In this document: positions 1 through 6,660 of the stretch, piece by piece
Position numbering within the stretch: the stretch's first letter is position 1
Layout: each line of letters begins with the position of its first letter
Assembly: GCA_013362295.1 (NCBI GenBank)
Contig: JABFWJ010000146.1
Location: 1 to 8,246 of the forward strand
Reading direction: 5' to 3'
DNA length: 8,246 bases
DNA from: Thermoleophilia bacterium
Lineage (GTDB): Bacteria > Actinomycetota > Thermoleophilia > Gaiellales > Gaiellaceae
The notes under the pieces: model-generated
What the model saw: the letters and a program-made list of their open reading frames with translations, nothing else
Told to the model about the DNA's origin: nothing
The model's database searches: none
Position numbers and translations under genes: made by a program

Positions 1-197
1 GCGAGGAGGCGGCGGCCGCGCCGCGGGCTGTCGACACGATGGTCGTGCCGGCGTCGGAGATCGACGCGGCGCTCGCAGCACAGGAAGAGGAGGAAGCCCC
101 CCAGGCAGGTCTCGGCAGGCGGTTGCTGGCGCTGCTGGTCATCGTGACCCTCATCGCCATCATCGTCGTCCTCGTCTGGTGGGGGCTCGCGCGCTGA
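1..197 (+). CDS. C-terminal end of a membrane-anchored protein, probably a PstP-type PP2C Ser/Thr phosphatase (partial)
   Basis: Only the last 64 codons are present (frame beginning at base 3, TGA at 195-197). The visible part is an Ala/Glu-rich, probably disordered cytoplasmic linker followed by one strong transmembrane helix (about residues 41-60 of the fragment, rich in Leu/Ile/Val) and a very short tail WWGLAR. No catalytic domain is inside the window. The call rests on position: in mycobacteria and many other actinobacteria the gene immediately before rodA-pbpA-pkn is the PP2C phosphatase that reverses PknA/PknB phosphorylation, and that phosphatase has a catalytic domain, linker and single TM helix. 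Here the outer part after the TM is essentially absent, unlike Mycobacterium PstP. The stop overlaps the start of the next gene by 19 bases, implying coupling. An FHA-type or other membrane protein is not excluded. Confidence 0.55.
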   Translation, partial: EEAAAAPRAVDTMVVPASEIDAALAAQEEEEAPQAGLGRRLLALLVIVTLIAIIVVLVWWGLAR

Positions 198-1498
198 GAC
201 TCGGCTCCCGCAACAGAGAGCTCGTCTACCTGTCCGTCGTCGGCATTCTCACGGGCCTGGGCTTCGCCTCCGTCTACATCGCGCGCCAGGCCGAGGTCAG
301 CTGGGGCTCGCTCACGTACGCCGTCTTCTTCTTCGTGCTCTACCTCGCCGCGCATGTCGTCGCGCGCTCCACCGTCCCCGACGCCGATCCGTACCTCCTG
401 CCGATGGCGGCGCTCCTCACGGCCGTCGGGGTGACCGAGATCTACCGGCTCGGGAACGCCGATGCGTTCCGGCAGGGGCTGTGGATCGTCGTCGGCGTCG
501 CGCTGTTCGCGCTCGCGTTGCTCGGCCTGCGCCGCGATTACCGGCTGCTCGAGCAGTACAAGTACCTGTTCGGCATCGGCGCGATCGCGCTGCTCTTCCT
601 GCCGCGCGTGCCCGGGCTCGGGACGACCGTCAACGGTGCGCGACTCTGGGTGCACGTCGGCTCGTTCCGCTTCCAGCCCGGCGAGTTCTCGAAGATCTTC
701 CTGATCGTGTTCCTCGCCGCCTACCTGCGTGAGAAGCGCGAGTCACTCGCGCAGGCGCGGCTGAAGGACGTCGGCCCGCTGCTCGTGATCTGGGGCGCGT
801 GCATGCTCGTGCTCGCGTCGTCGAACGACCTCGGCTCGGGCCTCCTCTACTTCGGGATCTTCCTCGCGATGCTCTACGTGGCGACGGCGCGCATGTCGTT
901 CGTGCTCACCGGCGTCGCGCTGTTCGCCGCCGGCGGCGTCGTCGCCTACGAGAAGATCCCGCACGTCCACGAGCGGGTCACGATCTGGCTGCATCCGTGG
1001 ACCACCCACAAGGTGTTCTGCCCGTCGACGGGCGGGCTCGCGCTGCGGCAGGACTGCGAGAGCTACCAGTGGGTGAAGTCCGTCTACTCGATCGCGAACG
1101 GCGGCTTCGGCGGCACCGGCCTCGGCAAGGGAACGTTCACCACCACCGACGGCCACCAGCTGATCCCGTACGTGAACAGCGACTTCATCTATTCGGCGCT
1201 CGCCCAGGAGCTCGGGCTCATCGGCGCCGCCGCGCTGCTGCTCGTCTTCATGCTCTTCGTCGCGCGCGGGATGAAGATCGCGCTGCAGGCCGACGACGGC
1301 TTCTCGAAGTTGCTGGCCGCCGGCCTCACGTTCGGCTTCGCGCTGCAGACGTTCATCATCGTCGGCGGCGTCCTGCGCATCATCCCGCTGACGGGGATCA
1401 CGCTGCCGTTCGTGTCGTACGGCGGCTCGTCCGTCGTCGCCAACTTCCTGCTGCTCGCGGGCCTGCTGCTTGTCTCGAACCGGGCCAACTCCTCGTGA
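179..1498 (+). CDS. rodA: SEDS-family peptidoglycan glycosyltransferase (FtsW/RodA/SpoVE), RodA-type by position
   Basis: A 439-residue polytopic membrane protein with about ten hydrophobic segments, the normal SEDS size. SEDS proteins polymerise lipid II into glycan strands with a partner class B PBP, here encoded next door. Family landmarks: NGARLWVHVGSFRFQPGEFSK (about 152-172), NDLGSGLLYFG (216-226), the NSDFIYSALAQELGLIG stretch (333-349) and the C-terminal GITLPFVSYGGSS (406-418). The outer loop after RVTIWLHPW (266-274) is longer than usual, carries Cys281 and Cys293, and lacks the common Asp-Pro-x-Gly-x-Gly-Tyr-Gln arrangement. The GTG at 179 is chosen because no other ATG/GTG/TTG lies before the conserved RNREL/first TM region; it has no clear ribosome site and overlaps the upstream stop by 19 bases. 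The stop overlaps the pbpA start (GTGA, 1495-1498). The rodA name, rather than ftsW, follows the operon position. Confidence 0.93.
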   Translation: MGARALRLGSRNRELVYLSVVGILTGLGFASVYIARQAEVSWGSLTYAVFFFVLYLAAHVVARSTVPDADPYLLPMAALLTAVGVTEIYRLGNADAFRQGLWIVVGVALFALALLGLRRDYRLLEQYKYLFGIGAIALLFLPRVPGLGTTVNGARLWVHVGSFRFQPGEFSKIFLIVFLAAYLREKRESLAQARLKDVGPLLVIWGACMLVLASSNDLGSGLLYFGIFLAMLYVATARMSFVLTGVALFAAGGVVAYEKIPHVHERVTIWLHPWTTHKVFCPSTGGLALRQDCESYQWVKSVYSIANGGFGGTGLGKGTFTTTDGHQLIPYVNSDFIYSALAQELGLIGAAALLLVFMLFVARGMKIALQADDGFSKLLAAGLTFGFALQTFIIVGGVLRIIPLTGITLPFVSYGGSSVVANFLLLAGLLLVSNRANSS

Positions 1499-2994
1499 AC
1501 CAGCAGATCTCCCGCATCGCGCTCGTCGGGCTGCTGCTGCTCGCAGCGCTGATCGTCGCGACGACCTACTGGCAGACGTGGGCGCCGGGGAGCCTGAAGG
1601 CGAAGCAGGACAACGCGATCCAGCGGGTCGCGCAGTTCCGCATCGACCGCGGCAAGATCTACGCCTCGGACGGCAGGACGGTGCTCGCACAGAACGTCAA
1701 GAGGAGAGCGGGAGGCCAGACGCTCTTCTTCCGGACGTACCCGACGCACGGCCTCGCGTCCCAGGTGGTCGGCTACTCGACGCAGGGCCGCTCGCGTGCC
1801 GGGCTCGAGCGCGGACAGAACGCCTACCTGACGGCCGGGAACGCGAATGTCGGAACGATCATCCAGAAGCTGACCGACAACCTGAAGGGCGCGACGATCC
1901 GCGGCAACAACCTCGTGCTGAACATCCACGTCAACGCGCAGAAGATCGCGGAGACCGCGCTGCGCGGGAAGTGCGGCGCCGCGGTCGTCCTCAATCCCAA
2001 GACGGGACAGGTGTACGTGATGGCCTCGTCGCCCGGCTACGACCCGAACAGGATCGAGTCGCCGAACGGGTTCGCGAGCATCCTGCACTCGCCCGGCGCG
2101 TGTCCCGGCTCGTCCGCCGCGCTGCTCAACCGCGCGACGCAGGGCCTCTATCCACCGGGCTCGATCTTCAAGACGGTGACGGCTGCGGAGGCGCTCGACT
2201 CCGGCGTCTACAACGCCGAGTCGCGGTTCTTCGACCCCGGGTACTGCACCGAATACGGCAAGCGCGTCTCGAATGCCGGCAATCCGGAGGCCCCGGAGCA
2301 GTTCGGCAACGTCAACTTCGTGCAGGCCTACCAGCACTCGATCAACGCGATCTTCTGCGACATCGGCATGAAGCTCGGCGCGAAGCGGCTCATCGAACGG
2401 GCGAAGAACTTCGGGTTCTACGCGCATCCGCCGATCGAGCTGCCGTCGAACGAGGTCTCTGCGAGCGGCGAGTACGACTTCCGCAAGCACGCGCTCTTCG
2501 ACAACGCCGGGCTCGCCGATCCCGGCCGCCTCGCGTTCGGGCAGGACAAGCTGCTCGTCACCCCGCTGCAGATGGCGCTCGTCGCGGCCGCCGTCGCGAA
2601 CAACGGCACGATCATGGCGCCGCATCTGGTGAACAAGGTCACCGGCCCGGGCGGCGGGACGGTGGTCAAGGTGCACCCGCAGGCGTGGAAGCACGCGATG
2701 AAGCCCGAGTCGGCGGCTACCCTGAACCTCATGATGCAGGCCGTCGTCACCGGCGGCACGGGCACCTCGGCCCAGATTCCCGGCGTGAAGGTGGCCGGCA
2801 AGACGGGGACCGCCGAGACGGGCGAGAATCACGTCTACGACGCCTGGTTCATCTTCTTCGCACCGGCCGACGACCCGAAGGTCGCGGGCGCCGTCGTCGT
2901 CGAACACTCCCTGAACGGCTTCGGCGGAAAGGTCTCGGCCCCGATCGCCAAGCAGCTGATGCAGGCACTCTTGCCTCGTGCGTCGAACCAGTAG
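1495..2994 (+). CDS. pbpA: Class B penicillin-binding protein (transpeptidase) PbpA
   Basis: A 499-residue transpeptidase that cross-links glycan strands outside the membrane, the cognate partner of the upstream SEDS polymerase. One N-terminal signal-anchor helix (about 7-25) is followed by a short dimerisation-type region with the R-G-x-I-Y-x-x-D-G-R-T motif (52-61) and the penicillin-binding domain. Catalytic motifs are complete: SIFK (223-226, acyl-enzyme Ser223), SIN (282-284) and KTGT (436-439). Length and N-terminal region fit the short actinobacterial PbpA type, without PASTA domains. Four cysteines (160, 203, 251, 288) lie in the outer part. The GTG at 1495 gives the typical MNQQISRIAL start and overlaps the rodA stop by four bases; the open frame continues upstream to 799, but that part only shadows rodA. 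pknB follows after a 10-base gap. Confidence 0.95.
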   Translation: MNQQISRIALVGLLLLAALIVATTYWQTWAPGSLKAKQDNAIQRVAQFRIDRGKIYASDGRTVLAQNVKRRAGGQTLFFRTYPTHGLASQVVGYSTQGRSRAGLERGQNAYLTAGNANVGTIIQKLTDNLKGATIRGNNLVLNIHVNAQKIAETALRGKCGAAVVLNPKTGQVYVMASSPGYDPNRIESPNGFASILHSPGACPGSSAALLNRATQGLYPPGSIFKTVTAAEALDSGVYNAESRFFDPGYCTEYGKRVSNAGNPEAPEQFGNVNFVQAYQHSINAIFCDIGMKLGAKRLIERAKNFGFYAHPPIELPSNEVSASGEYDFRKHALFDNAGLADPGRLAFGQDKLLVTPLQMALVAAAVANNGTIMAPHLVNKVTGPGGGTVVKVHPQAWKHAMKPESAATLNLMMQAVVTGGTGTSAQIPGVKVAGKTGTAETGENHVYDAWFIFFAPADDPKVAGAVVVEHSLNGFGGKVSAPIAKQLMQALLPRASNQ

Positions 2995-3004
2995 CCGGCT
3001 CTCT

Positions 3005-4960
3005 ATGACCACCACCGACACCCTGATCAACCGCACGTTCGACGAGCGCTACGTGATCAAGCGCAAGCTCGGCTCGGGGGGCATGGCGGACGTCTACCTC
3101 GCGGAGGATCAGGAGCTCGGCCGCAGCGTCGCGCTCAAGCTCCTGAACGACCGGCACGCGGCCGACGACCAGTTCGTCGAGCGCTTCCGGCGCGAGGCGC
3201 AGAGCGCGGCCGGGCTCAACCACCCGAACATCGTCTCGATCTTCGACCGCGGCCGCGCCGAGGGGACGTACTACATCGCGATGGAGTTCCTCGACGGACG
3301 AACGCTCAAGGAACTGCTCGTCCGCAACGGGCCGACGCCGATCCCGATCGCGATCGACTACACCCGCCAGATCATCGGCGCGCTGTCGTTCGCGCACCGC
3401 AACGGGATCGTCCACCGCGACATCAAGCCGCACAACATCGTCGTCGGGTCCGACGGCCGGCTCAAGGTGACCGACTTCGGGATCGCACGCTCGGGCGCGT
3501 CGCAGATGACGGAGGCGGGGTCGATCGTCGGCACCGCGCAGTACCTCTCGCCGGAGCAGGCGCGCGGCGCGCCCGTCGATCCGCGCTCGGATCTGTACTC
3601 GCTCGGGATCGTCCTGTACGAGATGCTGACCGGTCAGGTGCCGTTCACCGGCGACACGCCGGTCGAGATCGCGATGAAGCACCTCTCGCAGATCCCGGAG
3701 CCGCCGTCGAAGCTGCGCCCCGAGGTGCCGCACGACCTGGACGCGGTCGTCATGCGCGCGCTCGCGAAGGATCCCGACCAGCGCTACGGCTCGGCCGAAG
3801 AGCTGGACGCCGACCTCGCGCGCGTCGCGCGCGGCGTCGCCGTGTCGCGCGAGACCGAGGATGCGATGACGCAGGTCCTCTCGGGCGTCGGCGCCTCGAC
3901 GGCCGCGACGATGGTCACGCGCCCGCGCGCCGTGGCAGCCCCGCCCGCCCCGCCGATCTACCGCACGCCCAGCCCGTACTACGACTACGAAGAGCCGCCG
4001 CGCGGCCGCTCGATCTGGCCGTGGCTCCTCGCCCTCGGCCTGATCATCGGCGGCGCGATCGGCGGCTGGTTCCTCTACACGAAGATCCAGGAGCAGCTCG
4101 ACAGCAACCGGCCCGTGGCGGTCCCGGACGTCCGCCTCGTGCAGAAGGACCTGGCGGTGCTGAAGATCCAGCAGGCGGGGCTCAAGCCGCTGGTCGTCAG
4201 GTCGCCCGACGACACAGTCCCGTCCGGACAGGTGATCGACGAGAACCCGGGCGGCGGCTCGAAGGTCGGCAAGGGCTCGACGGTGACGTTGAAGGTGTCG
4301 ACGGGCAAGCCGAAGGTGGACGTGCCCGACGTGCGCGGGCGCAGCGTCACGGACGCGATCACGGCGCTCGCGGGTATCGGGCTCAACCCGAGGATCGTGC
4401 ACATCTACTCGCCGCAGCCGGCGGACACGGTGACGGGGCAGTTCCCGTCGCCGGGCGACAAGGTCGTGAAGGGCTCGAACGTCCGCATCAACGTCTCGCG
4501 CGGCGCCAAGCCGGTGCCCGTGCCGGACGTCACGGGGCAGCCCTTCGCGAACGCGAAGTCCGCGCTGCAGGGCCAGGGCTTCACCGTCTCGCGCCTCGAC
4601 GTTCAGTCCGACCAGGCGCAGGGCGTTGTCGTCGCCGAGAACCCGCCGGCCGGCACGCAGGTGTCGAAGGGCTCGCGGATCACGCTCTCGGTCTCGAAGG
4701 GCCCCGCGACGACGCAGATCCCCGACGTACGCCAGCAGAACCAGGCGACGGCCGAGTCGCTGCTCACCGGCGCCGGCCTCACGCCGTCGGTCGTGTTCCA
4801 ACCCGTCACCGACCCCAGCCAGGACGGGATCGTGCTCGATCAGAACCCGGCGCCCGGAGCGGACGCGAAGGCCGGCGAGGTCGTGATCATCACCGTCGGC
4901 CAGATCCAGAACGGCGCGGCCGGGGGCGACGGCGGAACGACCACCACGACCCAGCCGTGA
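3005..4960 (+). CDS. pknB: Transmembrane Ser/Thr protein kinase with four PASTA repeats (PknB type)
   Basis: A 651-residue Hanks-type kinase that senses peptidoglycan fragments and lipid II and phosphorylates wall and division proteins. Kinase domain about 16-275: P-loop GSGGMADV (23-30), Lys45, helix-C Glu64, HRD 137-139 with catalytic Asp139, Asn144, DFG 157-159, activation-loop Thr169 with the GTAQYLSPEQARG P+1 segment (176-188). A cytoplasmic linker rich in Thr, Pro and Ala (about 285-336) leads to a TM helix (337-358), then PASTA repeats at about 371-433, 437-498, 504-565 and 569-632, each starting near P-D-V, and a Thr-rich tail. All catalytic residues are present, so it should be active. 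ATG 3005 is preferred because the next residues fit the family; a GTG at 2978 would add nine residues and overlap pbpA. The stop overlaps the ddl start (GTGA, 4957-4960). Confidence 0.96.
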   Translation: MTTTDTLINRTFDERYVIKRKLGSGGMADVYLAEDQELGRSVALKLLNDRHAADDQFVERFRREAQSAAGLNHPNIVSIFDRGRAEGTYYIAMEFLDGRTLKELLVRNGPTPIPIAIDYTRQIIGALSFAHRNGIVHRDIKPHNIVVGSDGRLKVTDFGIARSGASQMTEAGSIVGTAQYLSPEQARGAPVDPRSDLYSLGIVLYEMLTGQVPFTGDTPVEIAMKHLSQIPEPPSKLRPEVPHDLDAVVMRALAKDPDQRYGSAEELDADLARVARGVAVSRETEDAMTQVLSGVGASTAATMVTRPRAVAAPPAPPIYRTPSPYYDYEEPPRGRSIWPWLLALGLIIGGAIGGWFLYTKIQEQLDSNRPVAVPDVRLVQKDLAVLKIQQAGLKPLVVRSPDDTVPSGQVIDENPGGGSKVGKGSTVTLKVSTGKPKVDVPDVRGRSVTDAITALAGIGLNPRIVHIYSPQPADTVTGQFPSPGDKVVKGSNVRINVSRGAKPVPVPDVTGQPFANAKSALQGQGFTVSRLDVQSDQAQGVVVAENPPAGTQVSKGSRITLSVSKGPATTQIPDVRQQNQATAESLLTGAGLTPSVVFQPVTDPSQDGIVLDQNPAPGADAKAGEVVIITVGQIQNGAAGGDGGTTTTTQP

Positions 4961-5994
4961 CGCGCCGCGTCGCCGTCATCCTCGGCGGCCGGTCGAGCGA
5001 GAACCCGATCTCGATTGCATCGGCAGCGAGCGTGGTCGACGCGCTCGAGCAGAGCGGCAACGAGGTCGTGACCGTGGAGATCGACCGCGAGGGCCGCTGG
5101 TTGTTGGGACGCGGGGGAACCACCCGAGAGCTGGAATCTGGTTCGCTTCGCGAATCAGATTCCGGTGGCGGCGAACTCGAGCGACTGCCAAGCAAGGACG
5201 TGACGCGGACGATCTCCGACGTCGACGTCGTGTTCCCGGTCTTGCACGGGCCGTTCGGCGAGGACGGAACGGTGCAGGGTCTGCTCGAGCTCGCCAACGT
5301 GCCGTACGTCGGCGCGGGCGTGCTCGGGTCGGCGCTCTGCATGGACAAGGACGTCTTCAAGGCGGTGCTCCGCGACCACGACATCCCGGTCACGCCGAAC
5401 ATCACGCTGCGCCTCGGCGACGAGCCGCGCACGCCGTTCGACTATCCGGTGTTCGTGAAGCCGGCACGCCTGGGCTCGAGCGTCGGCATCACCAAGGCGC
5501 ACGACGAGGAGGAGCTGCGGCGCGGCGTCGCGCTCGCGTTCGAGCACGACGAGAAGGTGCTCGTCGAGCAGTTCGTGGCCGGCGTCGAGGTCGAGGTCGG
5601 GGTGCTGGGCAACCTGCAGCCGATCGCGTCGCTGCCCGGGGAGATCGTCGTCACGCACAACGAGTGGTACGACTACGAGGCGAAGTACGACGAGGGCGAG
5701 ATGGACCTGATCGTCCCCGCTCGCATCTCCGAGCGCCAGCTGGAGCGCGCGCAGGAGCTCGCCGTGCGTGCCTTCGTCGCAACCGACTGCGAGGGGATGG
5801 CGCGAGCCGATCTCTTCGTGCGCGCGGACGGCGAGGTGCTCGTGAACGAGCTGAACACGATTCCGGGCTTCACGTCGACGAGCGTGTACGCACGACTGTT
5901 CGAGGCGTCCGGGATCGGCTACACCGAGCTCCTGCAGCGTCTCGCGGACTTGGCGGTCGAGCGGTTCGAGCGCCGGCGCGGGCTGCGCTTTTGA
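4957..5994 (+). CDS. ddl: D-alanine--D-alanine ligase
   Basis: A 345-residue ATP-grasp enzyme that joins two D-alanines with ATP for the peptidoglycan precursor stem; cytoplasmic. Residues matching E. coli DdlB: Glu15 (first D-Ala site), VLHGPFGEDG (95-104), Lys168, GSSVG (173-177, Ser174 equals Ser150), omega-loop YEAKY with Lys243 and Tyr244 (equal to Lys215/Tyr216, favouring D-Ala over D-lactate as second substrate), and metal ligands Asp285, Glu298 and Asn300, with Arg283. Two oddities: the usual His-Glu after S-x-E is Asn16-Pro17, and residues about 52-70 are encoded by a palindromic repeat (5111-5163) with codons such as TCT, CTT, TCA and GAT that are rare in the rest of the gene. GTG 4957 overlaps the pknB stop by four bases; upstream extension only shadows pknB. 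Its stop overlaps the next start (TTGA, 5991-5994). Confidence 0.95.
   Translation: MTRRVAVILGGRSSENPISIASAASVVDALEQSGNEVVTVEIDREGRWLLGRGGTTRELESGSLRESDSGGGELERLPSKDVTRTISDVDVVFPVLHGPFGEDGTVQGLLELANVPYVGAGVLGSALCMDKDVFKAVLRDHDIPVTPNITLRLGDEPRTPFDYPVFVKPARLGSSVGITKAHDEEELRRGVALAFEHDEKVLVEQFVAGVEVEVGVLGNLQPIASLPGEIVVTHNEWYDYEAKYDEGEMDLIVPARISERQLERAQELAVRAFVATDCEGMARADLFVRADGEVLVNELNTIPGFTSTSVYARLFEASGIGYTELLQRLADLAVERFERRRGLRF
5111..5163 (+). repeat. Palindromic repeat copy 1, in frame inside ddl
   Basis: The core is a perfect-length hairpin: left arm GAATCTGGTTCGC (5134-5146), loop TTC, right arm GCGAATCAGATTC (5150-5162), with a single G-T wobble among 13 pairs, extended by G5133-C5163. The upstream flank, GCGGGGGAAC (5111-5120) then a CACC/CCGAG stretch and GCTGGAATCTGG (5130-5141), matches the flank of copy 2 at 6603-6632 with one single-base gap and a few substitutions, so the repeat unit is longer than the hairpin. 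In the ddl frame the palindrome encodes ESGSLRESDS (residues 60-69). All three forward frames across it are open. Confidence 0.8.
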
Positions 5995-6602
5995 ACGTCT
6001 GGCGCCTGCTGGTGATGCGCGATCCCGACCTGGCGCCGCATTCCGCAGCGTTCGACGCGCTGCTCGCGCGCACGCCCGAAGGAGCGCTGGTGGAGTACGA
6101 CCTGCCGCAGCCCAAGTGGTGGTTCCTGCACCACCTGGTCACGCACGGCTTCCTGCTGCACGGCTCGAACGAGGCGTCGATCGACGAGTTCGAGACGCGG
6201 CCGAACTTCGACGCGCACAACGAGCGCCGCGTCGACGCCGTGTTCGCGAGCGACGACGCAATCTGGCCGCTGTACTTCGCGGTCGTCAACCGGTCGGTCG
6301 CGCAGAGCTACATCAACTGGTGCGAGCATCCGGGCAACGGCACGTCGCGGTACCTGTTCTCGATCGGCTCCGATCCGCGCCGCGTCGAGTCGTGGACGAC
6401 GGGCACGATCTACGTGCTGCCGAGCGAGACGTTCGAGCCGACGCCCGAGAGCCGCGAGCTGACGAGCGTCGTGCCGGTGCGGCCGCGCGCGCGCCTGACC
6501 GTGGCGCCGGACGACTTTCCCTTCAAGGCGCAGACGCGCGGGCACCGCAAGGGCGCGACGCCGCGGAGCGTGTCGATCAGGCATACGTTGAGGTGGCGTT
6601 AG
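5991..6602 (+). CDS. Hypothetical protein, 203 residues, last gene of the operon
   Basis: I do not recognise this protein with confidence. It is soluble-looking, with no signal peptide or TM helix, and has a Trp- and His-rich middle: LPQPKWWFLHHLVTHGFLLHGS (38-59), then FETRPNFDAHNERRVD and VFASDDAIWPLYFAVVNR (84-101), a single Cys111, SWTTGTIYVLP (134-144) and PVRPRARLTVAPDDFPF (162-178), ending in a basic tail. The order of an H-G-S motif, a V-F-A-S strand and later beta segments is loosely reminiscent of the NAD-binding core of ADP-ribosyltransferase-like folds, but this is weak inference. TTG 5991 is chosen because TTGA overlaps the ddl stop as in the neighbouring junctions; GTG 6012 or ATG 6015 would shorten it by 7 or 8 residues. 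Coupling to ddl suggests co-expression, not necessarily a wall role. A palindromic repeat starts right after its stop. Confidence 0.8.
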   Translation: MNVWRLLVMRDPDLAPHSAAFDALLARTPEGALVEYDLPQPKWWFLHHLVTHGFLLHGSNEASIDEFETRPNFDAHNERRVDAVFASDDAIWPLYFAVVNRSVAQSYINWCEHPGNGTSRYLFSIGSDPRRVESWTTGTIYVLPSETFEPTPESRELTSVVPVRPRARLTVAPDDFPFKAQTRGHRKGATPRSVSIRHTLRWR

Positions 6603-6655
6603 GCGGGGGAACACCTGAAGGCTGGAATCTGGTTTCGCTGCGCGAAATCAGGTTC
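6603..6655 (+). repeat. Palindromic repeat copy 2 (plus orientation), in the convergent intergenic gap
   Basis: The unit begins directly after the TAG of the preceding gene with GCGGGGGAAC (6603-6612), the same ten bases as in the ddl copy, then ACCTGAAGGCTGGAATCTGG. The hairpin is left arm GAATCTGGTTTCGC (6625-6638), loop TGC, right arm GCGAAATCAGGTTC (6642-6655): 14 pairs with two G-T wobbles. Compared with copy 1 the arms carry one extra T and a compensating extra A, so pairing is kept while the sequence changes. No T-run follows. Confidence 0.8.
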
Positions 6656-6660
6656 GGCGT

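Noticed and set aside
799..1494. Upstream extension of the pbpA frame to 799
   Set aside because: It overlaps rodA in another frame and is Arg/His-rich noise; the real N-terminal anchor begins at GTG 1495.
2770..2784. Further repeat copy at a CCCAGATTCCC stretch in pbpA
   Set aside because: Only one half-arm matches and there is no inverse partner nearby; it encodes part of the ordinary sequence before KTGT.
743..4801. Long minus-strand open frames across rodA, pbpA and pknB (743-1690, 1189-3036, 2849-4801)
   Set aside because: Their translations are Arg/Ala-rich low-complexity shadows of GC-rich codons on the other strand, with no recognisable motif, while the plus-strand genes have full catalytic motifs.
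4115..4902. Tandem DNA repeat or CRISPR-like periodicity in the 3' half of pknB
   Set aside because: The period of about 195-200 bases comes from four PASTA protein domains; the DNA itself is not closely repeated and there are no spacers.
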